Below, piece after piece: positions 16,689 through 27,625 of a stretch of DNA of 64,000 bases. A program made the position numbers and the translations under genes. This DNA comes from Bartonella taylorii (lineage in GTDB: Bacteria; Pseudomonadota; Alphaproteobacteria; Rhizobiales; Rhizobiaceae), in the NCBI RefSeq assembly GCF_023920105.1, contig NZ_CP083693.1, forward strand, positions 1,195,001 to 1,259,000. Reading direction: 5' to 3'. Each line of letters opens with the position of its first letter. Within the stretch, counting starts at the first letter, position 1. The notes below the pieces were generated by a model. The model saw only the letters and a list, made by a program, of their open reading frames with translations, did not search any database and was not told the origin of the DNA.

Positions 16689-19355
16689 TTATGTCTTTTT
16701 TGCAATGGCTGACTGTGCTGCTGCTAAACGCGCAATTGGAACCCGAAACGGAGAACATGAAACATAATCTAGATCATTTTCTTCACATAAAGCAATAGAC
16801 GCAGGATCACCTCCGTGTTCACCACAAATTCCCAGTTTAATGTTTCTACGCTGTGAACGACCACGCTGTGCGGCAATAGAAATAAGCTCCCCTACTCCAT
16901 TGCGGTCAATGGATACGAAAGGATCTTGTTCTAAAAGTCCTTTTTGAAAATATGTTGCCAAAAAAGGAGCAGCATCATCACGTGAAATTCCAAAAGTTGT
17001 TTGCGTTAGATCGTTTGTTCCAAATGAAAAAAATTCAGCAGTTTCTGCAATTTCATCTGCTCGAAGAGCTGCCCTTGGAAGCTCAATCATAGTCCCAACC
17101 ATGTACTGAATATCGCTTCCCTTTTTCTTTATTACTTCATCAGCTACCTGATCAATACGAGCTTTTACAAAATCAAGTTCAGATTTTAGCGCAACAAGCG
17201 GCACCATAATTTCAAGCATAACAGGAGATCCAGATTTTTGAGCAGCGTCTGCTGCTGCTTCAAAAATGGCCCGCGCCTGCATTTCCGCAATTTCGGGATA
17301 AGTAATAGCCAAACGGCATCCTCGTAATCCAAGCATAGGGTTAAATTCGTGCAACTGCTGTGCGCGTTCAGCAAGCACTTCAGTAGAAACTCCCATAGCC
17401 GTTGCAACATCAAGAATTTCCGTATCCGTTTTTGGCAAAAATTCATGGAGGGGTGGATCTAGTAAGCGAATAGTAACAGGCAAACCACGCATAATATCAA
17501 ACAATTCAGCAAAATCTGAGCGCTGCATTGGCAAAAGTTTATCCAGTGCTTTACGACGACCACTTTCATCATTACTTAGAATCATTTCACGCATGGCAAC
17601 AATACGTTCACCAGAAAAAAACATATGTTCCGTACGGCAAAGTCCAATCCCTTCAGCCCCAAAGGAACGTCCCATACGCGCATCAGATGGTGTTTCAGCA
17701 TTGGCTCGAACTTTTATCCGCCGCATCCCATCAGCCCACTCCATTAATTTTGCAAAATCTCCACAAAGCTCAGGTTGTAACATTGCAACCTTCCCTTTGA
17801 AAATTTCTCCACTTCCACCATCAATCGTAATGACATCGCCCTTTTTAAAGCTCTGCGCTGAAGCAATCATTGTGTTTGTTTTATAATCAATCTGCACACT
17901 ACCTGCACCAGAAATACACGGTTTTCCCATGCCACGCGCCACAACAGCAGCATGACTTGTCATACCACCGCGCGTTGTTAAAATTCCTTCTGCAGCATGC
18001 ATACCATGGATATCTTCGGGACTTGTTTCTACGCGTACCAAAATAACTTTGCGACCTTCTGTTGATGCACTTTCTGCCTCTTCCGAAGTAAAAACAATTT
18101 CACCTGTTGCCGCCCCTGGAGAAGCAGGTAAACCACGTGCAACAACAAAACGTGTTGCTTTGGGATCAAGTGTTGGATGTAAAAGTTGGTCAAGCGATTT
18201 TGCATCAATCCGCATCACCGCTTCTTCACGGCTTATCAAGCCCTCCTCAACCATTTCAATTGCCATTTTTAAAGCCGCACGAGCCGTTCGTTTTCCTGAA
18301 CGAGTTTGCAACATCCACAATTTACCTTTTTCAATCGTAAACTCGAGGTCTTGCATATCTCGATAATGCTGTTCAAGCTTTTGCGCAATCTGACACAATT
18401 TTAAAAAAGCTTCTGGCATAATCTCTTCTAAAGATGGCTTATTTGAACCCGCAATAACACGTGCATTTTCAGTGATATTTTGGGGGGTCCGAATGCCTGC
18501 TACAACATCTTCACCCTGCGCATTCACTAAAAACTCACCGTAAAGCTCTTTTTGCCCTGTCGATGGATTTCGTGTAAAAGCAACACCCGTTGCTGAATCT
18601 TCACCCATATTACCAAAAACCATCGCTTGCACATTAACTGCCGTTCCCCAACTTTCAGGAATATTATGTAAACGCCGATAAGTAATTGCACGGGCTGTCA
18701 TCCAACTGGAAAAAACTGCTCCAATCGCTCCCCACAACTGTTGTTCAGGATCTTGCGGAAAAGACTTCCCTAACTTTTCTTCAACATATGCTTTATAAGA
18801 AATAATAACATCTTTCCAATTATCCGCTGTCATTTCTGTATCGAAGGCATAGCCATGGCGTGCTTTTGACTCATCAAGAATCTCTTCAAAATACGAATGG
18901 TCCAATCCCAAAACAACATTAGAATACATTTGGATAAAACGGCGATAACTGTCATAAGCAAAACGTTCATTATTAGCTTGTAGAGCTATTGCTTTTACAG
19001 TCTCATCATTCATACCAAGGTTAAGTACTGTATCCATCATCCCTGGCATAGAAGCCCTAGCTCCTGAGCGAACAGAGAGTAAAAGGGGCCTTTTTTCATT
19101 ACCAAATTCACGCCCTGTTTGTTCACCAACGCGCTTAAGTGCTTGCTTAATAACTTCTCGTAATTCTTCTGGATATGATTTATCATGTGCATAATAAAAA
19201 TTACAAACTTCCGTTGTAAGGGTAAATCCAGGAGGTACAGGCAAACCAAGATTGCTCATTTCCGCCAAATTTGCCCCTTTGCCACCAAGAAGATTGCGCT
19301 TGCTTGCATTTCCCTCCGCACTGCCATCGCCAAAACTATAAACCCATTTTACCAT
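16689..19355 (-). CDS. ppdK: Pyruvate, phosphate dikinase
   Basis: Interconverts pyruvate, ATP and phosphate with phosphoenolpyruvate, AMP and pyrophosphate in the cytoplasm. The 888-residue length is normal. Domains in order are an N-terminal ATP-grasp part (LLGGKGANLAEM and LSVRSGARASMPGMMDT), the swivelling phosphohistidine domain with His468 in GGMTSHAAVVARG, and the C-terminal PEP/pyruvate barrel ending with CGEHGGDP. In a bacterium living on amino acids and dicarboxylates it would supply PEP for gluconeogenesis; that role is inferred. The gene is single and converges with the peptidoglycan-binding gene. Confidence 0.96.
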   Translation of the reverse strand: MVKWVYSFGDGSAEGNASKRNLLGGKGANLAEMSNLGLPVPPGFTLTTEVCNFYYAHDKSYPEELREVIKQALKRVGEQTGREFGNEKRPLLLSVRSGARASMPGMMDTVLNLGMNDETVKAIALQANNERFAYDSYRRFIQMYSNVVLGLDHSYFEEILDESKARHGYAFDTEMTADNWKDVIISYKAYVEEKLGKSFPQDPEQQLWGAIGAVFSSWMTARAITYRRLHNIPESWGTAVNVQAMVFGNMGEDSATGVAFTRNPSTGQKELYGEFLVNAQGEDVVAGIRTPQNITENARVIAGSNKPSLEEIMPEAFLKLCQIAQKLEQHYRDMQDLEFTIEKGKLWMLQTRSGKRTARAALKMAIEMVEEGLISREEAVMRIDAKSLDQLLHPTLDPKATRFVVARGLPASPGAATGEIVFTSEEAESASTEGRKVILVRVETSPEDIHGMHAAEGILTTRGGMTSHAAVVARGMGKPCISGAGSVQIDYKTNTMIASAQSFKKGDVITIDGGSGEIFKGKVAMLQPELCGDFAKLMEWADGMRRIKVRANAETPSDARMGRSFGAEGIGLCRTEHMFFSGERIVAMREMILSNDESGRRKALDKLLPMQRSDFAELFDIMRGLPVTIRLLDPPLHEFLPKTDTEILDVATAMGVSTEVLAERAQQLHEFNPMLGLRGCRLAITYPEIAEMQARAIFEAAADAAQKSGSPVMLEIMVPLVALKSELDFVKARIDQVADEVIKKKGSDIQYMVGTMIELPRAALRADEIAETAEFFSFGTNDLTQTTFGISRDDAAPFLATYFQKGLLEQDPFVSIDRNGVGELISIAAQRGRSQRRNIKLGICGEHGGDPASIALCEENDLDYVSCSPFRVPIARLAAAQSAIAKKT

Positions 19356-19532
19356 TGCACAAGTCCTCTCATATCAGCACCAAAACGCCATTTGATCTAA
19401 GCTCATCATCAAAAGCAATGTTTCGATTCAAATTAGCTAAACCAAAGAAAATATTGCTTCATAAATGCACAAAACTAACCCTCTAAAAAGGAAATAACCA
19501 TAAATATCAAATCCCGTTTTCTGTAAAAAAAA

Positions 19533-20189
19533 TTAGTTTTTAAGGAAACTATCAATCACCGAAAAGAAAGATTCTGCCGTCATAGCACCTTCATACTTAT
19601 TACCATTGATAAAGAAAGTAGGTGTCGCTGTAACACCAAGCTCTTTACCACGTTCAAAAGATGCATTTACTTCATCTAAAATGATCTGATTTTTTAGACA
19701 TGCCTTAAAACTTTCATCCGTAAAACCCGCCATTAAGCTAATTTTCTTCAATGGTGTTACAGCATCTTGCACCCAAGCCCACTCTTGCTGTTTCTGAAAT
19801 AAAACTTCTATCAAAGGAAAATAGCGATCTTCTGATGCACAGCGTGCCAACATAAAACCTGCTGTTGCCCGAGGATCAAAAGCATACTCTCGGAAAATAA
19901 GTTTTACTTTTCCTGTTTTGATATATTTTTTACGAATTTGAGGAAGTACATCATTATAAAAATGTGCACAATGAACACATGTCAATGAAGCATACTCAAC
20001 AATTGTTACTGGTGCATTTTCTTCTCCCTCAAACCTATCCTTAACCTTACCTGATTGAAGAAGTTCAGCCATATCAACAGTTGAAACTGATTTAACTCCA
20101 TTAGCTAAAGCGATAGTTGCACTGATGTGTACAGCTGTTATAAAGAGAAAAATCATCCCGAAAGACAAAAAAGAACGACACTTTACCAT
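19533..20189 (-). CDS. DsbA-family periplasmic thiol-disulfide oxidoreductase
   Basis: 218 residues from the ATG at 20189; a TTG at 20231 in the same frame is less likely. A signal peptide covers about residues 1-29, with hydrophobic core and an ALA-N cleavage site. The thioredoxin-fold active site is Cys71-Val-His-Cys74 in SLTCVHCAHFY, followed by the inserted helical domain and the cis-Pro loop GVTATPTFFING. This is the DsbA/BdbD-like group (DsbA_2/thioredoxin_4), which oxidises or isomerises cysteines in exported proteins. It sits 88 bases downstream of the DUF721 gene on the same strand. Its specific partner (DsbB or other) is not in the window. Confidence 0.88.
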   Translation of the reverse strand: MVKCRSFLSFGMIFLFITAVHISATIALANGVKSVSTVDMAELLQSGKVKDRFEGEENAPVTIVEYASLTCVHCAHFYNDVLPQIRKKYIKTGKVKLIFREYAFDPRATAGFMLARCASEDRYFPLIEVLFQKQQEWAWVQDAVTPLKKISLMAGFTDESFKACLKNQIILDEVNASFERGKELGVTATPTFFINGNKYEGAMTAESFFSVIDSFLKN

Positions 20190-20277
20190 AAATAATACTT
20201 TTCTGTTGTTATTAAACGAATAAGAATCCAACGCTTTCTCATATACTTAAAGGAAAATATATAAAATACCTTGCTAT

Positions 20278-20775
20278 TTATTTATTTTTTTCTGCGAAAA
20301 TGCAACAACCAAGTTTATAAAGTGATTGACGTAAATTTTCATTTTCAACTTCCTCAAGCATTTTTTCTATACGTTTTTTGTCTTTTTCATTTGGACCTAG
20401 CTTTATCGGTAAGTGATTTATTAGAGTAGATACAAAGCTTTGCTCAATCTTTATACGATCAATAGCAACATATCCAAAAAAAACATTAATTCTATGGAGC
20501 AATTCATCTTTTTCATGCATCAATTTTAAGACAGCTCCTCCTTCACACGCCACAACAAGTGTTGCAGGTTGGAAAATTTCTTCTTGATGCACACGATGTT
20601 TCCAAACAATTTTTAACGGCATTGTATGTTCACTGATATCACAGCCTACAATCTGTGACCAATGTTCTATAAGTGCAATATTAATCCCTGTCCGCTTGCG
20701 TAAAACCGGATCAAGCACTTTGAACACCGTCTCAGAAAGAGTATAAAAATGACGTTCTTGAAATTGCTTGCTCAT
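20278..20775 (-). CDS. DUF721 (DciA-like) protein
   Basis: A 165-residue cytoplasmic protein of the DUF721 family. Members of the wider family (DciA) interact with the replicative helicase DnaB in bacteria that lack DnaC. The conserved part is residues about 10-110: LDPVLRKRTG, IEHWSQIVG and LVVACEGGAVLKLMHEKDELLHRIN. The C-terminal third is charged and specific to this lineage. It precedes the DsbA-like gene and is divergent from mutY, the arrangement usual in rhizobia. The helicase-loading role is extrapolated from family membership. Confidence 0.75.
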   Translation of the reverse strand: MSKQFQERHFYTLSETVFKVLDPVLRKRTGINIALIEHWSQIVGCDISEHTMPLKIVWKHRVHQEEIFQPATLVVACEGGAVLKLMHEKDELLHRINVFFGYVAIDRIKIEQSFVSTLINHLPIKLGPNEKDKKRIEKMLEEVENENLRQSLYKLGCCIFAEKNK

Positions 20776-20987
20776 TTTTCTAAATCATCATAAAATCATT
20801 TACTAAATCTATAATAATTTTCTCTTTCATCTAAGTGCTATTTCTCTAAAAACTAATCAAATACCGCTAAATTCCCATATTCATCTAACCAGAAGTCCTA
20901 TAATAAATGGCCAAGGACAAACCATAAGTTGCAAAATAAATGCTTTTTTCTTTTGCATTTTACATCTCTTTATGGTTGAAAACAACT

Positions 20988-22046
20988 ATGCATGAAATCT
21001 CTTCGCACCTCCTTTCTTGGTACGATCAGAAACATCGACGTTTACCATGGCGGATTACTCCTGAAGAACAAGCACAAGGCATCCGCCCTGATCCTTATCG
21101 GGTTTGGCTTTCTGAAATCATGCTTCAACAAACAACTGTCGAAGCTGTAAAGCCTTATTTTCAAAAATTTTTAAAACTTTGGCCTGATCTCTCCTCTTTA
21201 GCGACAGCTTCACAAGATGATATCATGAAAGCTTGGGCTGGTCTTGGCTATTATTCACGTGCACGTAATCTTAAGAATTGTGCTAAGCAGCTTATCGACA
21301 ATTATGGAGGGCAATTCCCCCAATCCGTAAAAGCATTGCGAACTCTCTCGGGTATTGGAGACTACACTGCAGCAGCCATTGCTGCAATTGCTTTTAACCA
21401 CCCTGTAGCGGTTGTTGATAGTAATGTGGAACGCGTGGTCGCCCGCTTATTTGCTATCGCTTCAATATTGCCAAAAGCAAAAACTGAAATTAAGGAAAAA
21501 ACACAAAAAATTACTGCTTTAAAACGCCCTGGTGACTTTGCTCAAGCAATGATGGATCTCGGAGCAACCATTTGTACACCACGTAAACCATCTTGTTACC
21601 TCTGCCCTTTGCAAAGCCTGTGCAGAGCAGCAAAAATGCAAATGACAGAGTCCTTTCCAGTCAAAGCTCCTAAAAAAGAACGCCCTTCAAAAACTGGTGT
21701 TGCTTTTGTTATCCTAAATGAAAATAGACAAATTTATTTAGAAAAACGACAGGGTAAAAAACTTCTAGGTGGAATGACTCAAATTCCTAACAATATTGGG
21801 ATAGACAACGAAAACGGACTCCAAAATGCGCCATTTAGAGCCAATTGGCAATTCAAAGGACAAATTACGCATATTTTTACTCACTTTTCTCTGAAACTCG
21901 ACGTTTACTACACTAATAGTGTTTACGAAATGAATCATGAAAATGGCTGGTGGTGCGACATTCAGTATCTTGCCGAGGAAGCACTTCCTACTGTTATGAA
22001 AAAAGCCATTTCCGTAGCAATTCCAAATTCCTTTAAATTAAAATAA
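20988..22046 (+). CDS. mutY: A/G-specific adenine glycosylase
   Basis: Removes adenine mispaired with 8-oxoguanine during base-excision repair. It is 352 residues from the ATG at 20988, which matches the normal MutY N-terminus (SWYDQKHRRLPWR); an ATG at 20940 would add 16 hydrophobic residues. Catalytic Glu43 lies in SEIMLQQT and Asp144 in VVDSNVERV, with the helix-hairpin-helix at LSGIGDYTAAA. The [4Fe-4S] ligands are Cys196, 203, 206 and 212 (C-x6-C-x2-C-x5-C). The C-terminal NUDIX-like domain that reads 8-oxoG is present but short. Confidence 0.94.
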   Translation: MHEISSHLLSWYDQKHRRLPWRITPEEQAQGIRPDPYRVWLSEIMLQQTTVEAVKPYFQKFLKLWPDLSSLATASQDDIMKAWAGLGYYSRARNLKNCAKQLIDNYGGQFPQSVKALRTLSGIGDYTAAAIAAIAFNHPVAVVDSNVERVVARLFAIASILPKAKTEIKEKTQKITALKRPGDFAQAMMDLGATICTPRKPSCYLCPLQSLCRAAKMQMTESFPVKAPKKERPSKTGVAFVILNENRQIYLEKRQGKKLLGGMTQIPNNIGIDNENGLQNAPFRANWQFKGQITHIFTHFSLKLDVYYTNSVYEMNHENGWWCDIQYLAEEALPTVMKKAISVAIPNSFKLK

Positions 22047-22180
22047 TTCTCTTCACCGGAGAAACGAATTTTTAAATTCAATATGCAATGTTTCATTTTT
22101 ATAAAATACATTGATTTATAATGATAATTTATTGTTTTGTTGATTGAATGAAAACCTCTTATGATGAGCCATAAAAAACG

Positions 22181-22280
22181 TTCGCTTACACATAACAAGC
22201 AGAATTGGTATGTGGATAAAGACATTCAAGAAAAGAGACAATATTCTTCTTATGAAACGTTTAAATACAAGAACAATATT
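22181..22280 (+). repeat. Dispersed intergenic repeat, copy 2
   Basis: Second copy of the repeat at 16560-16660, here between the convergent genes mutY and ccrM. Shared blocks include TTCGCTT, ACAAG, TGTGGATAAA, AAGAAAAGA and TTCTTATGAA. Confidence 0.55.
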
Positions 22281-22319
22281 GGGAGCTGGTAAATATAGTG
22301 ATGATGCCAACTTGCTACT

Positions 22320-23507
<1,188 letters not shown>

Positions 23508-23787
23508 TTATAGGCCCGCATTATTGATCTATATTTACAAAATAGAGTAAACGTATCGTTAAATTCCTACAAAATTGATATTCATTTTTATTTTTTCAAG
23601 AAAAATAAGAGAATTTCACACTGACAAATCCTTATTTTTCTTCCCTTCAACACACTGTCCCCATATCTTTTATTTCGTCAAACGGATAAGAATCACTTTC
23701 AAAGCGTATTTTTATGAAATAAAATCGTTTCAATGGCATTTTCATGAAAGTTTTCAAGCTATAAATAATTATGTAAAGGAATATCTC

Positions 23788-24483
23788 ATGCCTCAGATAG
23801 ATCTCATTATTTTTGATTGTGATGGAGTACTGGTAGACTCTGAATATCTCGCAGCAAAAATTGGATCTCAATTACTGAAACAAATAGGATATGAAATAAC
23901 ACCTGAAGAATTAAGTAAGCGTTATGCAGGACTTATCTTTTACGATATTCTTAAACAAGTTGAACAAGAAACAGGAAAGCCAATTTCTGCTCATCTTATC
24001 GGTCAAATGTCAAATATTTTTCGGACACAAATAAAAACTGAATTACGTGCTATCGATGGGATAAGAGAAGCTATAGAAAATGTTAAATCTCGCTACCCTT
24101 ACTGTATCTGCTCTAATGCAAAAAGCATAGATATAAAAGAAATGCTCACTGCCGTTGATCTCTATGATCTTTTTGAAGATAAAATATTTTCTGCACCTGA
24201 AGTTGGAACGAAAAAAACTAAACCTGCTCCTGATGTTTTTCTTTTTGCTGCACAACAATTACATGCCAAGCCCCAAAATACTATTGTCATAGAAGATTCA
24301 CTTCATGGCGTACATGCTGCAATAGCAGCGGGCATGCGCACCATTGGTTTTACTGGAGGATCGCATAGTTACCTTGGCCACTCTAATGCGCTTGCAGATG
24401 CTGGTGCCGACACGACTATCGCCAAACATGCTTATTTAGGAGAAGTCTTAGAAGCAATGGCAGTATGGCAAGACGTATCATAA
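23788..24483 (+). CDS. HAD-superfamily phosphatase (phosphoglycolate phosphatase-like)
   Basis: 231 residues from the ATG at 23788, preceded by AAGGA. The open frame runs 71 codons further upstream, but that extension is low-complexity and not family-like. HAD motif I is DCDGVLVDSE with nucleophile Asp10 and acid Asp12; motif II is CSNAK; Lys is in TKKTKPAPDVF; motif IV is IEDSLHGVHAA. A four-helix cap lies between motifs I and II. Homologues act on small phosphorylated metabolites such as sugar phosphates; the substrate cannot be read from the sequence. The gene is isolated. Confidence 0.88.
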   Translation: MPQIDLIIFDCDGVLVDSEYLAAKIGSQLLKQIGYEITPEELSKRYAGLIFYDILKQVEQETGKPISAHLIGQMSNIFRTQIKTELRAIDGIREAIENVKSRYPYCICSNAKSIDIKEMLTAVDLYDLFEDKIFSAPEVGTKKTKPAPDVFLFAAQQLHAKPQNTIVIEDSLHGVHAAIAAGMRTIGFTGGSHSYLGHSNALADAGADTTIAKHAYLGEVLEAMAVWQDVS

Positions 24484-25522
24484 AAAAGTTCCTTGAACAT
24501 ATATAAGCTCATAAATTCTCTCAAGTAATATTGTTGCCAAGCTATTCTTCTCTCAATTACAATGTGCTTATAAGAACTAATACATAACTGCATTGGCTGT
24601 ATATAACAAATAGCTCGTATGCGCCTCTACCATTTTTATAATCAGTAAACTACTTTATTCTTATACAATTTAAGCTCTACTTCTTGTGAGAAAAGTATCA
24701 ATTTGTTTTGTCTCTATAATATAGAATTAAATTATTATAATCATAGACATATACATCCATTCATGTGTTTATAACAACGTAGATAAACGTCATAACGGAT
24801 AACTCTTAAACCGTGCTCTCTAGATATAAGTCATAGCAACTCTTGTCACAAATAATATTCTATCAATAAACTTGGTATTGATATATACAGAGAATTCATT
24901 AATGAATCGAAAATCAAAACTTTTAGGCTGTTTATTACATGCACATTGAGAGCTAACTCAAGAATTCACTAAATTTACTCTCTTTAAAGTTTTAAATCAA
25001 AACTTATATCTGAACATATTTCAAAAAAATGTAATGTAATTCGATCTCTTCTATATAATATATTTAATTCCTTTAACATAGATAAACTGAACTATTTTTA
25101 TTATTCTCTCTATAATTAAAATTTTCTAATTACGCGTTCATATTATTATTTAAATATAAATTATCTTCAAAATAATATACAACATACTTATATGTGATAT
25201 GTAAACAAAGCATTTTAAAATATGTATTAAACGACAAAAAAATAATTATTTCTTACAAAATCATCATATTATCACAACAATTTTCTTATTTTATAAATTT
25301 TTAAAATATTTTTTTCAGAATATGAAATACATAATATAACTATATTATGCATCATATTACAACAAATAGTATTTTTCTTGTTGACAAGAAAATACATAAT
25401 GATTTATATTTTTCTTTGAAAGACAAATGATAGTTGAACTTGATATTTTTAAGTGAACTTATCCTCTTTGTAAGTATGTCAATATATCAATGTTAATAAC
25501 AGAAAGTACTTGAGGTAAAATT
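24484..25522. other. AT-rich intergenic region before the small secreted protein array
   Basis: About 1 kb with no credible gene or hairpin on either strand. A/T content rises sharply from about 25000. It probably contains the promoter of the first secreted protein gene near its right end, but no clear hexamer pair was found. Confidence 0.5.
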
Positions 25523-25861
25523 ATGGTAAAGGTGTTTAAAAATTATGTGTTAAGTATTCTTATAGCAACCGCTTTTTCTCTTTCGCAAGTTGCGAATGTT
25601 AATGCAAATTACTTGAAAAACAGCTCTCAACAAGAGGCTTCCTCTGTGTTTGCAGCGAAACAAAAAGCAATCAGTATGGCTACTCTCTATATTCCAAGCT
25701 TAAATTATGAAGTGGGAAATAAAACTACCTTTGAAGGAAAAGTTGAAAAGGTGGTCGAACCCCTCACGGTAGGAATGGGGATAATGATTGCTGGATATGC
25801 AGTAAGTTTCATAAGTTCAATCATAGGATGGATAAAAGACATAGTGTTAATGTTCAAATGA
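25523..25861 (+). CDS. Small secreted protein, tandem paralogue 1
   Basis: A 112-residue protein with a Sec signal peptide (residues 1-28, hydrophobic core then NVNA-N cleavage). The central part contains ISMATLYIPSLNYEVGNK and KVEKVVEPLTVG; a hydrophobic, glycine-containing C-terminal helix (about 83-108) follows. It is clearly homologous to the next two genes. All three start after the same leader, [AG]-AAGTA, TGAGGT and AAATT just before ATG. No family was recognised. The C-terminal helix suggests attachment to, or insertion into, a membrane after export. Confidence 0.7.
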   Translation: MVKVFKNYVLSILIATAFSLSQVANVNANYLKNSSQQEASSVFAAKQKAISMATLYIPSLNYEVGNKTTFEGKVEKVVEPLTVGMGIMIAGYAVSFISSIIGWIKDIVLMFK

Positions 25862-26024
25862 AGCTGTTCACTATTAAATCATAAAGATAGATTCATTATG
25901 TGTTAAAAAAAATCATTATTGGAGTACATAACAGAGCGAATTTTTGTTGCCTTAAATAGTAAATATAGGCAACACGCTCTATCCCTTATGTTTATTTATA
26001 CACTAAAGTATCTGAGGTAAAATT

Positions 26025-26399
26025 ATGACAAAAATGTCTAAAAAATACGTATTAAATATTTTTATAATGATCGTTTTTTTTCTTTCACAAATTGTGAATG
26101 TTAATGCAAATCATTTGAGAAATAACTCTCAAAAAGAGAATATTTCTATTTCCTTAGAAAAGCAGGGAAGAAAAAAGGTAATCAGTATGGCTACTCTCTA
26201 TGTTCCAGATTTAAATTATGGAGTAGAAAACAAAGCTACCATTGAAGGAAAGATTGAGAAGGTACTTGAACCTATCACACTAGGGACTTTCGGTGTTGCG
26301 ATGTTATCTGGGTACGGAACAGCTATAGTAGGTATGGTCATAGGGTGGGTAATAAATTGTATAACAGCACTCATCAAATCCTCACCTAAACATTTGTGA
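26025..26399 (+). CDS. Small secreted protein, tandem paralogue 2
   Basis: A 124-residue paralogue of its two neighbours. The signal peptide (1-28, SQIVNVNA-N) and the central block ISMATLYVPDLNYGV, then IEGKIEKVLEPITLG, are well conserved. The C-terminal hydrophobic stretch (about 90-118) keeps only its character, not its sequence, and contains GxxxG-like spacing. It has the same TGAGGTAAAATT leader before the ATG as paralogue 1. The intergenic gap of 163 bases suggests separate or staged transcription. Function unknown. Confidence 0.7.
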   Translation: MTKMSKKYVLNIFIMIVFFLSQIVNVNANHLRNNSQKENISISLEKQGRKKVISMATLYVPDLNYGVENKATIEGKIEKVLEPITLGTFGVAMLSGYGTAIVGMVIGWVINCITALIKSSPKHL

Positions 26400-26595
26400 G
26401 CTGATAAAGATGGAACTCTTTAAAATATTTCTCAAGCGTAGCCACATTATCTGTTCATTATTGAACAAAAACAATAACCCTCATCACAACCAGTAAGAAC
26501 CACGGACACTTGCACATCTCTTTTAATGTGTTCACTGGCTCCATCTATGCGTTAGATTATCTACGCTGAAATTAGAAAGTATTTGAGGTGAAATT

Positions 26596-26961
26596 ATGAA
26601 CAAAGTACTTAAAAATTATGTGTTAAGTATTTTTATAGCGATTGCTTTTTTTCTTTCACAAGTTGTGAATGTTAATGCAAATCATTTGACAAACACCCCA
26701 CAACAAAAAGATGTTTCCCTTTTTGTAATAGAACAAGGAAAAAAAGAAGCAATCCGTATGGCTGCTCTTTCTATTCCGAGTTTAAATTATGGAATGGGAA
26801 ATGAAAATACCATTGAAGCAAGAATTGAGCACGTATTTGAACCCATTAGACTAGGAACTTTTACCACAATAGGATCCATGGTTTTCGGTTTCTTTACTGG
26901 GTTTGTTATGGCTATATTCAGCGCAATAATCGGTATAGGAATAGGTAAAACAAAAAAGTAA
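26596..26961 (+). CDS. Small secreted protein, tandem paralogue 3
   Basis: A 121-residue third member of the array. The N-terminus is nearly the same as paralogues 1 and 2 (NYVLSIFIAIAFFLSQVV, cleavage after NVNA). The centre reads LSIPSLNYGMGN and IEARIEHVFEPIRLGTF. The C-terminal 40 residues are a glycine-rich hydrophobic segment ending in a basic KTKK tail. The leader TGAGGTGAAATT precedes the ATG. The conserved N-terminus and divergent C-terminus suggest diversifying selection or domain exchange at the membrane-active end. Function unknown. Confidence 0.7.
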   Translation: MNKVLKNYVLSIFIAIAFFLSQVVNVNANHLTNTPQQKDVSLFVIEQGKKEAIRMAALSIPSLNYGMGNENTIEARIEHVFEPIRLGTFTTIGSMVFGFFTGFVMAIFSAIIGIGIGKTKK

Positions 26962-27625
26962 AACTAAAAAACCAGATAATTTCTAAATAATTTAAAGTTA
27001 TCCGATTGTTTTTTCTTTTATTAAAAAAGCCATGTTTATATTGTAACCTGCCTCAAATAATTGGGGTAGGATTTTTTTGTGCTTTTTGTGGAAGATTTGT
27101 TCATTACTAAGAATACGGCATAGAATAAATATAATACCTCTTAGCGTGAAAACAGATAAGTTAAACTGAATGAAGACCTCTTAAAATACACAGTTTACGC
27201 ACAAAATACCATGAAATTACCTCGTAAATCCTCCAACATGTTCATAATATGTTATTTTGCAGAGCCTAATTGTAATATGCATTTTTGGCTATGCAAAGTT
27301 AAAAGCAAAAGATAGATACTAACAAATTAAGTTTCTATAAAAAAGTCTTCAAGCCATACCATCCTGTACATTAATCCAAATATTCAGAAAGCAACACAAA
27401 TTATAAAATAAACTAACGAATAACAGAGTTAAATTTTTCAGATGAAAAAGTTCTTGAATATTCAAAGTGCTGTATCAAAACGTCTAAAGTACCAATGTCA
27501 TTGACACTCCATTATTTATAAGCATAAGCAAACAAACTTTTATTCATTTAATAATTTTAATATTGTTAAAAACATGAAATATAAAATTCCATTAGTTCAC
27601 TGAAAATAAATGAAAGTAAAGATTC
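26962..27625. other. Intergenic region upstream of thrC
   Basis: About 660 bases without a credible gene. A weak stem (GATAA ... TTATC) followed by a T-rich run near 26975-27020 could terminate the secreted-protein array, but the stem is only five pairs. A segment near 27167 (ACTGAATGAAGACCTCTT) resembles the region just before repeat copy 2 at 22145. Confidence 0.45.
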
